Positions 44,689 through 54,224 are shown, counted from the first letter of the stretch. The stretch: 64,000 nucleotides of DNA from JALZOC01 sp031361295 (GCA_031361295.1 JANMCN010000229.1:10579-74578), one strand, 5' to 3'. A program made the numbers and translations. The notes: a model not told the origin generated them from the letters alone.

Positions 44689-46788
44689 ATGAGAGTCTAT
44701 GATGCGCCGAGCATCCGGAACATCGCCCTTGTGGGCCACAGCGGCGCCGGTAAGACACAGCTCGTATCGGCGCTGCTCTTCGATGCCGGGGCCGTCCCCC
44801 GACTCGGGCGCGTGGACGACGGGACGACGGTCACGGATTACGACGAAGAGGAAATCGCCAGGAAACACACCCTGGCGTGCAGCCTCGCCTACCTCGAGTG
44901 GAATAAACACAAAGTCAATCTGATCGACACGCCCGGCATGGCGAACTTCCTGAGCGATGCGCGGGCGGGCCTCCGGGTGGCGGACGCCGCCCTCGTCGTC
45001 GTGGACGCGGTGCACGGCGCGGAAGTATCCACTGAAAAAGTGTGGGCCGCGGCGGAGGAGCTCCAGCTCCCCCGGATCATCGCGCTCAACAGGCTCGATC
45101 GGGAGCGCGCCAGCCTCGAGCGTTCGATCGAGTCGCTGCGTGCGGCCTTCGGCCGGGCGGTCGTGCCGCTGCAGCTGCCGGTCGGCGAGGACAGGGGGTT
45201 CCGCGGCGTCGTCGACCTCGTCTCGATGAAGGCGTGGACGTTTGCCACGGACGAGAGCGGCAGGCCGTCGCCGTGCGACATCCCGGGCACGATGCGCGAG
45301 CCGGCGCAAGCCGCGCGCGACGTCCTCATCGAGATGGTCGCCGAAGCGGACGACGGACTGATGGAGAAGTTCTTCGACGCCGGCACCTTGACGCAGGAGG
45401 AGCTCGTCGGAGGACTGAAACGCGCCATCGCGGCGTCGCGGATCTTTCCCGTCCTGTGCACGTCCGCCCAGGCGAACGCGGGCATGCAGCCGCTGCTCGA
45501 TGCGCTGATCGAATACGTGCCCTCGCCCGCGGAGCGCCACGTGCGCGGCTTCAGGCCCGGCACCGAGAACGTCGTCGATGTGGCGCCCGCCGAAGGGGCG
45601 CCGGCGTCGGCATTCATCTGGAAGACCGTGGCTGACCCCTTTGCCGGGCGGATCACCATGTTCAGAGTGATCACCGGATCGCTCAAGGCCGATTCCACCG
45701 TCCAGAACGTCACGAGGAACACCACTGAGCGGCTCGGGCACCTCGTGCTGCTGCAGGGCAAGACGCAGACGGCGGTCCCGGAGATCAAGGCCGGAGACCT
45801 CGGCGCGGTTGCGAAGCTCAAGGAGAGCCAGACGAACGATCTCATTGCCGACCGGCCGCCGGCGTTCACCCTGCCGGCGATCACGTTCCCGGCGCCGGTC
45901 CTCGCGTACGCGATCGAGCCGAAGAGCCGCGCCGACGAGGAGAAGATCAGCACGGCCCTCCACCGGCTGCAGGAAGAGGATCCGACCGTGAACTACACGC
46001 GCGATGCGCAGACGAAGGAACTGCTCATCGCGGGCCAGGGACAGTCGCACATCGAAGTCACCGTCGCGAAGCTGAAGCGGCGGTTCGGAGTCGAGGTGAT
46101 CCTGAAGCTCCCGCGCATCGCGTATCGCGAGACGATCACCGCGTCGGCGGAAGCGCACGGCCGGCACAAGAAGCAGACCGGCGGGCACGGACAGTTCGGC
46201 GACTGCAAGGTGAAGTTCGACCCTCTGCCGCGCGGCGCCGATTTCGAGTTCGTCGACGATATTTTCGGCGGCTCGATTCCGCGGCAGTTCATCCCCGCCG
46301 TCGAGAAGGGCATCCAGGACGCGCGCCTTCGCGGCTTCCTCGCCGGATTCCCGATGGTCGATTTCCGCGCGACCGTGTTCGACGGATCGTTCCACGCCGT
46401 GGATTCCAACGAGCTGTCCTTCAAGATGGCCGGCTCGCTCGCGTTCAAGGACGGCATGTCGAGGGCCAGGCCCACGCTGCTCGAGCCGGTGATGGACGTC
46501 GAAGTCTATGCGCCGAGCGACTATGCGGGAGACCTGATGGGCGATCTGAACAGCCGGCGCGGGCGGATTGGCGGGATGGACACGCGTGGCACGGCGACGA
46601 TCATCCGGGCCAAGGTCCCGATGTCCGAGATGCTGACGTACGAGCAGCACCTCACGTCAGCGACGGGAGGGCGGGGGTCGTACCACATGACGTTCTCCCA
46701 CTACGAGGAGGTCCCGTCACACCTGCACGGAAAGATCATCGCCGCCGCACGCGCGGAGCGGGGGCACGAAGCGGCGGAGGAAGTGTAA
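44689..46788 (+). CDS. EF-G-like translational GTPase (EF-G2 type)
   Basis: 699 residues, full EF-G length. G1 GHSGAGKT, G3 DTPGMAN, G4 NRLD (in place of NKMD), domains II-V present (GRITMFRVITGSLKADSTV; RAEEKISTALHRLQEEDPT-like domain III; HKKQTGGHGQFGDCKV domain IV; EVYAPSDYAGDLMGDLNSRRGRI domain V). Switch I is EEEIARKHTLAC rather than QERGITI, which places it in the EF-G2 paralogue group, not the main fusA. It ends 10 bases from the end of the ribosomal superoperon, tail to tail. Confidence 0.92.
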   Translation: MRVYDAPSIRNIALVGHSGAGKTQLVSALLFDAGAVPRLGRVDDGTTVTDYDEEEIARKHTLACSLAYLEWNKHKVNLIDTPGMANFLSDARAGLRVADAALVVVDAVHGAEVSTEKVWAAAEELQLPRIIALNRLDRERASLERSIESLRAAFGRAVVPLQLPVGEDRGFRGVVDLVSMKAWTFATDESGRPSPCDIPGTMREPAQAARDVLIEMVAEADDGLMEKFFDAGTLTQEELVGGLKRAIAASRIFPVLCTSAQANAGMQPLLDALIEYVPSPAERHVRGFRPGTENVVDVAPAEGAPASAFIWKTVADPFAGRITMFRVITGSLKADSTVQNVTRNTTERLGHLVLLQGKTQTAVPEIKAGDLGAVAKLKESQTNDLIADRPPAFTLPAITFPAPVLAYAIEPKSRADEEKISTALHRLQEEDPTVNYTRDAQTKELLIAGQGQSHIEVTVAKLKRRFGVEVILKLPRIAYRETITASAEAHGRHKKQTGGHGQFGDCKVKFDPLPRGADFEFVDDIFGGSIPRQFIPAVEKGIQDARLRGFLAGFPMVDFRATVFDGSFHAVDSNELSFKMAGSLAFKDGMSRARPTLLEPVMDVEVYAPSDYAGDLMGDLNSRRGRIGGMDTRGTATIIRAKVPMSEMLTYEQHLTSATGGRGSYHMTFSHYEEVPSHLHGKIIAAARAERGHEAAEEV

Positions 46789-46798
46789 GCGACCTTGG

Positions 46799-47431
46799 CT
46801 ACGCTCCGCCGGACTTGCGCGGCGCGCGCGGAGCCGAGGCTTTGCCCTTGGTCGTGGCGCGGCCTCCCTTGTCGCTCTTCAACTGGCGCTGCGGCTTGGC
46901 CTTGTTCTCGGTTGGCTCGTCGCCGCCTTCGTCGCCTTCCGCCTTCTTGCCTCGAAGCCGCTCGGCCGCCGCGCGCAGCCGGCCGCCGACGCCCTTCGGC
47001 TTCGCCTTGCCGGCCTCGGTCTTCTCAGCCTCGGCATTCGGGTTGAACTCACTCCCCACGAGCTCGATTTGCGCGACCTCCGCGCTGTCGCCCCGCCGGA
47101 AGCCAATCCGCAGAATTCGCGTGTAGCCGCCCGGCCGGCCTTCGAACCTCGGCGCGATGGTGTCGAACAGCTTGCCCACGACGTCGCGGTCCTGGATGTC
47201 TCGCAGGACGAGCCGCCGCGCGTGCAGCGACTTGCCGTTCGCATCTCCCGCCGCGAGCCCCCGCTTGGCGAGCGTGATGATCCGCTCGACGAACGGCCGC
47301 AGCTCCTTGGCCTTGGGCACCGTGGTTTCGATGCGCTCGTGGAGAATGAGCGCCGCGGCCTGGTTCCGCAGCATCGCGATGCGGTGCTCGGTGACGCGGC
47401 CGAGTTTCCGGTGACTGACTCTGTGACGCAT
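46799..47431 (-). CDS. rplQ: Ribosomal protein bL17, with long C-terminal extension
   Basis: 210 residues; bL17 is normally ~120-130. The core (MRHRVSHRKLGRVTEHRIAML ... YTRILRIGFRRGDSAEVAQIEL) is complete by ~residue 130. The last ~80 residues are a Lys/Ala/Glu-rich, low-complexity tail (RGKKAEGDEGGDEPTENKAKPQ). Last gene of the superoperon. Confidence 0.96.
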   Translation of the reverse strand: MRHRVSHRKLGRVTEHRIAMLRNQAAALILHERIETTVPKAKELRPFVERIITLAKRGLAAGDANGKSLHARRLVLRDIQDRDVVGKLFDTIAPRFEGRPGGYTRILRIGFRRGDSAEVAQIELVGSEFNPNAEAEKTEAGKAKPKGVGGRLRAAAERLRGKKAEGDEGGDEPTENKAKPQRQLKSDKGGRATTKGKASAPRAPRKSGGA

Positions 47432-47462
47432 GATGTGTCTGTCCTACGCTAAGTCGGGATTT

Positions 47463-47530
47463 CAGCTCCCGCTGTCCGCTGTCAGTTCCTGGTCTGGGCC
47501 CGGCGAACCGGAACAGCAGGAACTGACAGC
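47463..47530. repeat. Heptamer inverted element between rplQ and rpoA
   Basis: Left units CAGCTCC, CGCTGTC, CGCTGTC, AGTTCCT. A perfect 14-base inverted repeat GCTGTCAGTTCCTG (47478-47491) / CAGGAACTGACAGC (47517-47530) with a 25-base loop could form a strong hairpin in the rpoA-rplQ mRNA. Confidence 0.85.
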
Positions 47531-47553
47531 TGATGGCGGATCGCTGTGATCTG

Positions 47554-48537
47554 TTAGTCCTGCGCGTGCGCCGCCGGCTGATCCAGCCGCATGCCGAGGC
47601 TCAGCCCCATAACGGACAGGATCTCCTTGATCTCGTTGAGCGACTTCCTGCCGAAATTCTTCGTTTTCAGCATCTCCCCCTCGCTCTTCTGCACGAGCTC
47701 GCGGATGGTCCTGATGTTCGCGTTCTTCAGGCAGTTGTACGACCGGACCGACAGCTCCAGCTCCTCGACGCTCTTGTCCAGGTTCTCGTTGAGCGCCGCC
47801 CGCGGCGTATCGGCGAGCGCATCGGTCTGCAGGTCGCCGACGTCCTCGAGGTTGATGAAGATGTTCAGGTGATCGCGGATCAGCTTTGCCGAGAGCGACA
47901 CCGCGTCACGCGGCGTGACGGATCCGTTGGTCCAGACGTCCACGGTCAGCTTGTCATAGTCGGTCGTCTGGCCCAGCCGCGCGGCTTCCACCAGGTAATT
48001 GACCTTCTTGACGGGCGAGTGCACCGAGTCGATCGGAATCCAGCCGATCCCGAGGTCTTCGTCGAAGTTCTTGTCCGCCGACACGTAGCCGCGCCCGCGC
48101 TTCACGCGCATCTCCATGTGGAGTTTGCCGCCCTCTGACACGGTCGCGATGTGCGCGTCGGGCTCCAGGATTTCCACGTCGGCGTCGGTCTCGATGTCGC
48201 TCGCCTTGACGACTCCGGCCTTGTCGATCCGGAGGTACAGCGTCTTGGTCGAGTCGACGTGCATCTTGAGCGGAACCTGCTTCAGGTTCAGGATGATGTC
48301 GGTCGCGTCCTCGGTGACGCCGGGGATGGGCGAGAACTCGTGCAGCACGCCGTCGATCTTGACCGCGGTCACGGCCGCGCCTTCAATCGAGGACAGCAGC
48401 ACGCGCCGCAGCGCGTTGCCGACCGTCGTGCCGAACCCGCGCTCGAAGGGCTGGGCATAGAACCGGCCAAATCGATCCGTGAGCGTCTCGCGCTCGAACT
48501 CCAGCCGCTTCGGCCGCTGAAAACCTTTCCAGAGCAT
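47554..48537 (-). CDS. rpoA: RNA polymerase alpha subunit
   Basis: 327 residues. Alpha-NTD (~1-235; FERGFGTTVGNALRRVLLSSIEGAAV dimer motif) and alpha-CTD (~255-315; LELSVRSYNCLKNANIRTIRELVQKSE) are intact. SD AAAGGA upstream. Follows rpsD in the alpha operon after an array-containing gap. Confidence 0.97.
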   Translation of the reverse strand: MLWKGFQRPKRLEFERETLTDRFGRFYAQPFERGFGTTVGNALRRVLLSSIEGAAVTAVKIDGVLHEFSPIPGVTEDATDIILNLKQVPLKMHVDSTKTLYLRIDKAGVVKASDIETDADVEILEPDAHIATVSEGGKLHMEMRVKRGRGYVSADKNFDEDLGIGWIPIDSVHSPVKKVNYLVEAARLGQTTDYDKLTVDVWTNGSVTPRDAVSLSAKLIRDHLNIFINLEDVGDLQTDALADTPRAALNENLDKSVEELELSVRSYNCLKNANIRTIRELVQKSEGEMLKTKNFGRKSLNEIKEILSVMGLSLGMRLDQPAAHAQD

Positions 48538-48584
48538 GGTGCTATCTGTCCTTTCAATCGGGCTCCCGACACGTGGGGGCCGCG

Positions 48585-48628
48585 CCAGACCTGCCGTTGA
48601 CGTCCCTCGCCTCCCACCGCAGGTCTGG
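48585..48628. repeat. 10-base inverted repeat in the rpsD-rpoA gap
   Basis: CCAGACCTGC (48585-48594) and GCAGGTCTGG (48619-48628) with a 24-base loop, between the heptamer element and the rpoA SD. Would form a second hairpin in the leader of rpoA. Confidence 0.65.
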
Positions 48629-48646
48629 AATGGCTGCGGGCGAAGG

Positions 48647-48716
48647 ACGTGCTACGTGCAACGTGCTGCGTGCGACCTGCAACGTCCTGTTGCACGTCGT
48701 ACGTTGCACGTAGCAC
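48647..48716. repeat. GTTGCAC-type heptamer array between rpoA and rpsD
   Basis: Ten in-phase 7-base units: ACGTGCT, ACGTGCA, ACGTGCT, GCGTGCG, ACCTGCA, ACGTCCT, then the inverse GTTGCAC, GTCGTAC, GTTGCAC, GTAGCAC. A different unit sequence but the same convergent two-arm design, and it ends at the rpsD stop. Confidence 0.88.
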
Positions 48717-48719
48717 GTT

Positions 48720-49349
48720 TTATTTGCTGTACAACTCGACGATGAGCTGCTCCTGCACGGGCAGGTTGATCTGCTCGCGGGTCGGGAGCGAGGCGATGCG
48801 ACCCGTCAGCTGACCGGCGTCGAACAGCAGCCACTCGGGGATGCCGCGCCCCTTCACTTCCTCCATGGCGTGCACAATCGCGGTGTTCTGCGCGCTCGTG
48901 CCGCGAACCGACACGACGTCACCCGCCTTCAGCGAGTAAGACGGGACGTCGACCTTCCGCCCGTTCACCATGAAGTGGCCGTGGCGCACGAGCTGCCGCG
49001 CCTGGGCGCGGGAGGTGGCCAGCCCGAGCCGGTAGATGACGTTGTCGAAACGCCGCTCGAGCAGCTGCAGCAGCGTCTCGCCCGTGATGCCCCGCGTGCG
49101 ATCCGCCATCTCGAAATAGCGGCGGAACTGATTCTCGAGGACCCCGTAGATGCGCTTGACCTTCTGCTTTTCGCGCAGCTGGAGTCCGTAGCCCACGAGT
49201 TTCGCCTTCCGGAGCTTGCCGTGCTGCCCGGGGGGCAGGTTGCGCTTCTCGATCGCGCACTTCTCCGTGTAGCAGCGCTCCCCCTTGAGGAAGAGCTTCA
49301 TGCCTTCGCGCCGGCAGAGCCGGCAGACGGGACCGATATAACGTGCCAT
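48720..49349 (-). CDS. rpsD: Ribosomal protein uS4
   Basis: 209 residues, normal length. N-terminal MARYIGPVCRLCRREGMKLFLKGERCYTEKCAIEKR has the zinc-type cysteines of many uS4; S4 RNA-binding domain in ~95-160. SD module ACAAGGATCA before the ATG, the same module as at rpsM, rplP and (variant) rplB. Confidence 0.97.
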   Translation of the reverse strand: MARYIGPVCRLCRREGMKLFLKGERCYTEKCAIEKRNLPPGQHGKLRKAKLVGYGLQLREKQKVKRIYGVLENQFRRYFEMADRTRGITGETLLQLLERRFDNVIYRLGLATSRAQARQLVRHGHFMVNGRKVDVPSYSLKAGDVVSVRGTSAQNTAIVHAMEEVKGRGIPEWLLFDAGQLTGRIASLPTREQINLPVQEQLIVELYSK

Positions 49350-49361
49350 TTTGATCCTTGT

Positions 49362-49495
49362 CGCTTCCAGTAACCAGCTTCCAGCTTCCGGCCTTCAGCT
49401 TTCCGTCCCAACCGCAACCCGACGCTTCCGCGACTGTCCCAGGTGATCCTGTCCGACCGTAGCCGGAAGCTGGAAGCTGGAAGCCGGAAGCTGGT
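49362..49495. repeat. Heptamer inverted element between rpsD and rpsK
   Basis: Left arm 49362-49411 (GCTTCCAGTAACC, AGCTTCC, AGCTTCC, GGCCTTC, AGCTTTCC), spacer of ~50 bases with no repeat, right arm 49461-49495 (GCCGGAA, GCTGGAA, GCTGGAA, GCCGGAA, GCTGG). Confidence 0.9.
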
Positions 49496-49498
49496 TCC

Positions 49499-49954
49499 CT
49501 ACACTCGTCTCCGCTTCGCCGGGCGGCACCCGTTGTGCGGAATCGGCGTGACGTCGCGGATCGACTTCACGTCGATCCCGATCGTCTGCAGGGCGCGAAT
49601 GGCCGACTCGCGGCCTGCGCCAGGCCCCTTGACCCGCACCTCGACGCTGCGCATGCCGAACGCCTTGGCGGCGTTGCCGGCCGCAATCGCGGCCTGCGTC
49701 GCTGCGAACGGCGTCCCCTTGCGCGAGCCCTTGAAGCCGATGCCGCCGGCGCTCGACCATGCGACCACGGCCCCCTCGGGATCCGTAATCGTGATGATGG
49801 TGTTGTTGAAGGAGGCCTGGATGTGCGCGAACCCGTGGTGCACGATCCGCTTCTCGCCCCGCTTCTTGAACGCCTTCTTCTTGACGGGCCGACCTGCGCC
49901 CTTTTTTCCGCCTTCGGGCGGCGCCGACGCGTCGATGGTTTCGATTTTGGCCAT
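49499..49954 (-). CDS. rpsK: Ribosomal protein uS11
   Basis: 151 residues; the core from GEKRIVHHGFAHIQASFNNTIITITD onward is canonical to RDVTPIPHNGCRPAKRRRV. The N-terminus is ~20 residues longer than usual (ETIDASAPPEGGKKGAGRP), a basic tail. Part of the alpha operon. Confidence 0.97.
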   Translation of the reverse strand: MAKIETIDASAPPEGGKKGAGRPVKKKAFKKRGEKRIVHHGFAHIQASFNNTIITITDPEGAVVAWSSAGGIGFKGSRKGTPFAATQAAIAAGNAAKAFGMRSVEVRVKGPGAGRESAIRALQTIGIDVKSIRDVTPIPHNGCRPAKRRRV

Positions 49955-49959
49955 AAACT

Positions 49960-50060
49960 CAGCTTCCAGTTTCCAGTTCCCAGCTACCAGCTGGAATGCT
50001 CATCCGCTCACATTGCTGCCGTCCGTTCCCAGCTGGAAGCCGGAAGCCGGAAGCCGACAG
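49960..50060. repeat. Heptamer inverted element between rpsK and rpsM
   Basis: Left arm 49960-49994 (AGCTTCC, AGTTTCC, AGTTCCC, AGCTACC, AGCTGG), right arm 50029-50060 (AGCTGGA, AGCCGGA, AGCCGGA, AGCCGAC). The left arm touches the rpsK start (SD-like GAAGCTGAG on the coding strand). Confidence 0.9.
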
Positions 50061-50064
50061 CGGA

Positions 50065-50439
50065 CTACACCGTTTTCTTCTTCGCCACCGCGCCCTTGCG
50101 CGGGCCCTTGCGCGTGCGGGCGTTCGTCTTCGTGCGCTGACCGCGCACCGGCAGGTTCCGGCGGTGCCGCAGCCCGCGGTAGCTGCCGATCTCCATCAGC
50201 CGCTTGATGTTGAGCGAGATTTCCTTCCGCAGATCGCCTTCGACGCGCCCCTGCTCCTCGATCACCCGGCTGATCTTCCGGACGTCGTCTTCCGACAAAT
50301 CCTTGATGCGGATGTCCGGGCTCACCCCCGCCGCCACCAGGATGTCGACCGAGCGCTTGCGCCCGATGCCGTAGATGTAAGTGAGCCCGATCTCGATGCG
50401 CTTGGCCCTCGGGAGATCGACGCCAGCAATACGTGCCAT
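50065..50439 (-). CDS. rpsM: Ribosomal protein uS13
   Basis: 124 residues. ARIAGVDLPRAKRIEIGLTYIYGIG, then RGLRHRRNLPVRGQRTKTNARTRKGPRK, both diagnostic. SD module ACAAGGATCA before ATG. After rpmJ in the alpha operon. Confidence 0.97.
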   Translation of the reverse strand: MARIAGVDLPRAKRIEIGLTYIYGIGRKRSVDILVAAGVSPDIRIKDLSEDDVRKISRVIEEQGRVEGDLRKEISLNIKRLMEIGSYRGLRHRRNLPVRGQRTKTNARTRKGPRKGAVAKKKTV

Positions 50440-50452
50440 TCTTTGATCCTTG

Positions 50453-50511
50453 TAGCTGCCAGCTGCCAGCTCCCAGCTGCCAGCTGGAAGCCGGAAGCTG
50501 GAAGCTGGTAG
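50453..50511. repeat. Heptamer inverted element between rpsM and rpmJ
   Basis: Compact form with almost no spacer: AGCTGCC, AGCTGCC, AGCTCCC, AGCTGCC, then AGCTGGA, AGCCGGA, AGCTGGA, AGCTGG. The arms meet at CAGCTG. It runs into the rpmJ stop codon (TAGCTACC on the coding strand). Confidence 0.9.
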
Positions 50512-50625
50512 CTATCCCTGTCTCTGCTTGTGCTTCTGGTTCGCGCAAATCACCCGCACCACGCCCTGGCGGCGGACAATTTTGCACTTGTCACAAATCT
50601 TCTTCACCGACGCTCGGACCTTCAT
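50512..50625 (-). CDS. rpmJ: Ribosomal protein bL36
   Basis: 37 residues, MKVRASVKKICDKCKIVRR then RVICANQKHKQRQG. The C-C-C-H zinc site (C11, C14, C27, H32) is present, so it is the zinc-binding type. SD AAGGA before the ATG. Too short for most gene finders but certain from sequence and position. Confidence 0.96.
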   Translation of the reverse strand: MKVRASVKKICDKCKIVRRQGVVRVICANQKHKQRQG

Positions 50626-50648
50626 ACCCGTTCCTTCTTCCTGGTCGC

Positions 50649-50882
50649 TCACCGCGACTTGACGACGGCGACAATCCGGCCGCGCGTCAGGTCCCGGGGC
50701 GACAGTTCCATCCGCACGCGATCCCCGATCAGCACGCGGATGAAATTCCGTCCAGCCCCGCCGGGCGCGTGCGCCACGACCTGCCGCTCGTGCTCGATTC
50801 CCACCCGGTACAACCCATGGGGCAGGGCGTCGAGCACGGTGCCTTCGACTGTGACCGCACCGTCGCGCCCGGTCTCAGCCAC
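50649..50882 (-). CDS. infA: Translation initiation factor IF-1
   Basis: 77 residues, GTG start. OB-fold protein: VTVEGTVLDALPHGLYRVGIEHERQVVAHAPG, IRVLIGDRVRMELSPRDLTRGRIV. Slightly divergent (VGIEHERQ in place of V.L.nGh.) but position map-infA-rpmJ is canonical. Binds the 30S A site. Confidence 0.95.
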   Translation of the reverse strand: MAETGRDGAVTVEGTVLDALPHGLYRVGIEHERQVVAHAPGGAGRNFIRVLIGDRVRMELSPRDLTRGRIVAVVKSR

Positions 50883-50889
50883 CGGAACG

Positions 50890-51653
50890 CTACACCGCGG
50901 GCGTCGACACGCTGCGACGGGTGAGCACGAGGGGCCCGCTCTTCGTGACGGCCACCGTGTGCTCGAAGTGCGCCGACAGGCTGCCGTCCTTCGTGACCGC
51001 CGTCCACCCGTCCTGCAGCACCTTCACCGCCGGCCTCCCGACATTCACCATCGGCTCGATCGCGAGCGTCATGCCTTCCGCGAGCCGCGGTCCGCGTCCG
51101 GGCTCGCCGTAGTTCGCGATCTGCGGCTCTTCGTGCAGCGCCGACCCGATCCCGTGCCCGACGAACTCGCGCACGACGGACAACCCGTGGGCCTCCACGT
51201 GCTGCTGGATGGCATGCCCGATGTCGGAGATCCGGCCGCCCAGCCGGACCTGCTCGATGCCTTTCTCGAGCGACTCGCGCGTGACGCGCAGCAGCGTCGC
51301 GGCCTCGTCCGACACCGCGCCGACCGGCACCGTCACGGCCGAGTCGCCGTAGAAGCCATTCAGCTTCACGCCCATGTCGAGGGAGATGATGTCTCCTTCG
51401 ACCAGCGCGCGCGCCGACGGGATCCCGTGGACGACCTGTTCGTTCACGGACGCGCACAGCGTGCAGGGATAGCCGCGATAGCCTTTGAACGCCGGCTCGG
51501 CACCGCCGGCCCTCACCAGCTTCTCGGCCGCCAGGTCGAGATCGAGCGTCGTGACGCCAGGCGCGACCATCGTCGCAAGTTCCGCGAGGACGTCAGCCAC
51601 GAGCGCGTTCGCAGCGCGCATCCGCTCGATCTCGGTTGGCGACTTGCACACAA

Positions 51654-51657
<4 letters not shown>
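50890..51657 (-). CDS. map: Type I methionine aminopeptidase
   Basis: 255 residues from a GTG at 51657 overlapping the adk stop (GTGA); the much longer open frame upstream is the shadow of adk and secY. Metal ligands are in SLDMGVKLNGFYGDSAVT, GHGIGSALHEEPQ, AIEPMV and SAHFEHTV. Removes the initiator Met. Confidence 0.96.
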
Positions 51658-52343
<686 letters not shown>

Positions 52344-53744
52344 TTACTGGCCCCGCCGCCCACGGATCCGGGTCTTCTTCATGAAGCCGTCGTAGTGCCG
52401 CATGATGAGCTGCGACTCGACCTGCTGCACGGTGTCCATCGCCACGCCGACGATGATGAGCAGCGACGTGCCCCCCAAGAAGAACGACACCCCCATCCCC
52501 TGGGTGATGAACTGCGGCAGCGCCGCATCGAGACGTTCCCCGATGAACGGAATGGGCGCCACCTTGAACCCGCTGATGAGGAAGGTCGGCAGGATCGCGA
52601 CCATCGCGAGGTAGATCGCGCCGACGATCGTGATGCGCGTCAGGATCGTGTCGATGTACTCGGCGGTGCGCTTGCCCGGACGGATCCCCGGGATGAACCC
52701 GCCATACTTCCGCATGTTCTCCGCCACGTCGTCCGGGTTGAAGATGATCGCGGTGTAGAAGTAACAGAAGAAGATGATCCCCACGACGTAGAGCAGGTCG
52801 TGCAGCGGCATGCCGGGGGCAATCTGCTCGATCGGCGAGCGCAGCCAGCCGAAGCGTCCTCCCTCCGTGACGAGCGGCGAGAGCGTGGCCGGGAACGCCA
52901 GGATCGACGAGGCGAAGATCACGGGGATGACGCCGCCCGTGTTGACCTTCAGCGGAATGTGCGTGCTCGATCCGCCGTACATCCTGCGGCCGACGACGCG
53001 CTTCGCGTACTGGACCGTGACGCGCCGGTGTCCGCGCTCGACGAAGACGATCGCCGCGATGACGCCGAACATCAGGACGACGAGCGCGACGAGGCGCAGC
53101 AGGCCCATCTGGCCGGTCTTGAGCTGCTCGAGCGTCGAGATGACCGCGTGCGGCAGGTTGACGACAATGCCGGCGAAGATGATGAGCGACATGCCGTTGC
53201 CGATGCCGCGCTCGGTGATCTGTTCGCCGAGCCACATGATGAACGTCGTGCCCGTCGTCAGGGTGAGCACCGTCAGCAGCCGGAACGCCCATCCCGGGTT
53301 GTAGACGAGGGGGAGGCCTCCCGCGATGCCCGTGTTCCGCTCGAGAAAATAGGCAATCCCCAGCGCCTGCACGACGCTCAGCAGAATCGTCCCGTAGCGC
53401 GTGTACTGCGTGATCTTGCGCCGCCCGAGCTCGCCCTCCTTCGAGATCCGCTCGAGGTACGGCCAGACGACCGTCAGCAGCTGCAGGATGATCGACGCGC
53501 TGATATACGGCATGATGCCGAGCGCGAAGATCGTCATCTGGGACAGGTTCTTGCCCGAGAACATGTCGTACAGGCCGAACATCGTGTTCTTGGCCTGATC
53601 GACCAGCACCGCCAGCGCCGCGGGGTTGATCCCGGGCGTCGGGATATGGCCGCCGACACGATAGACGGCGAGCAGACCGAGCGTGAAAAACACACGCTTC
53701 CGGAGATCCGCGACCGCGAAGATGTTCTTGAGGCTTTCGAGCAT
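52344..53744 (-). CDS. secY: Protein translocase subunit SecY
   Basis: 466 residues, ten membrane helices. Motifs GINPAALAVLVDQ (plug region), FALGIMPYISASIILQLL, KRVVGRRMYGGSSTHIPLKVNTGGVIPVIFASSIL and the C-terminal PGKRTAEYIDTILTRITIVGA. Channel of the Sec system. SD AAGGGTG. In the usual place after rplO. Confidence 0.97.
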   Translation of the reverse strand: MLESLKNIFAVADLRKRVFFTLGLLAVYRVGGHIPTPGINPAALAVLVDQAKNTMFGLYDMFSGKNLSQMTIFALGIMPYISASIILQLLTVVWPYLERISKEGELGRRKITQYTRYGTILLSVVQALGIAYFLERNTGIAGGLPLVYNPGWAFRLLTVLTLTTGTTFIMWLGEQITERGIGNGMSLIIFAGIVVNLPHAVISTLEQLKTGQMGLLRLVALVVLMFGVIAAIVFVERGHRRVTVQYAKRVVGRRMYGGSSTHIPLKVNTGGVIPVIFASSILAFPATLSPLVTEGGRFGWLRSPIEQIAPGMPLHDLLYVVGIIFFCYFYTAIIFNPDDVAENMRKYGGFIPGIRPGKRTAEYIDTILTRITIVGAIYLAMVAILPTFLISGFKVAPIPFIGERLDAALPQFITQGMGVSFFLGGTSLLIIVGVAMDTVQQVESQLIMRHYDGFMKKTRIRGRRGQ

Positions 53745-53774
53745 GACACCCTTATGACACCGGCTTCCGCCGTG

Positions 53775-54218
53775 TTACGCCAGCACCTCTGCCTTGCCGC
53801 CCGCAGCGGCGATCTTCTCCGACGCCGAGCCGCTGAACTTGTGCGCGTGGACCGTCAACGCCTTGTTGATCTCGCCACGCCCGAGCACTTTCACGCGCCC
53901 GGCGCGCCCGACCAGCCCGCGCTCGCGCAGCAGCTCGACCGTCACGTCCGCGCCGGCCTCGAAGCGCTCCTCGAGCGTGTCGAGGTTCACGACCTCGTAC
54001 TCCTGCCGGAAGATGTTGTTGAAGCCGCGCTTCGGCACGCGGCGATGCAGAGGCATCTGGCCGCCTTCGAACCCGCGCTTGTGCGTGAAGCCGGATCGGG
54101 ACTTCGCCCCCTTGTGCCCGCGGCCCGACTGCACACCCTGCCCGGACCCCTGCCCGCGGCCGACGCGCTTCTTCGAATGCTTCGCCCCCTTGGGCGGCTT
54201 CAGATTTGAGAGATCCAT
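53775..54218 (-). CDS. rplO: Ribosomal protein uL15
   Basis: 147 residues. MDLSNLKPPKGAKHSKKRVGRGQGSGQG then GFEGGQMPLHRRVPKRGFNN, both canonical. SD AGGAG, six bases after rpmD. Confidence 0.97.
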   Translation of the reverse strand: MDLSNLKPPKGAKHSKKRVGRGQGSGQGVQSGRGHKGAKSRSGFTHKRGFEGGQMPLHRRVPKRGFNNIFRQEYEVVNLDTLEERFEAGADVTVELLRERGLVGRAGRVKVLGRGEINKALTVHAHKFSGSASEKIAAAGGKAEVLA

Positions 54219-54224
54219 GCGTCC

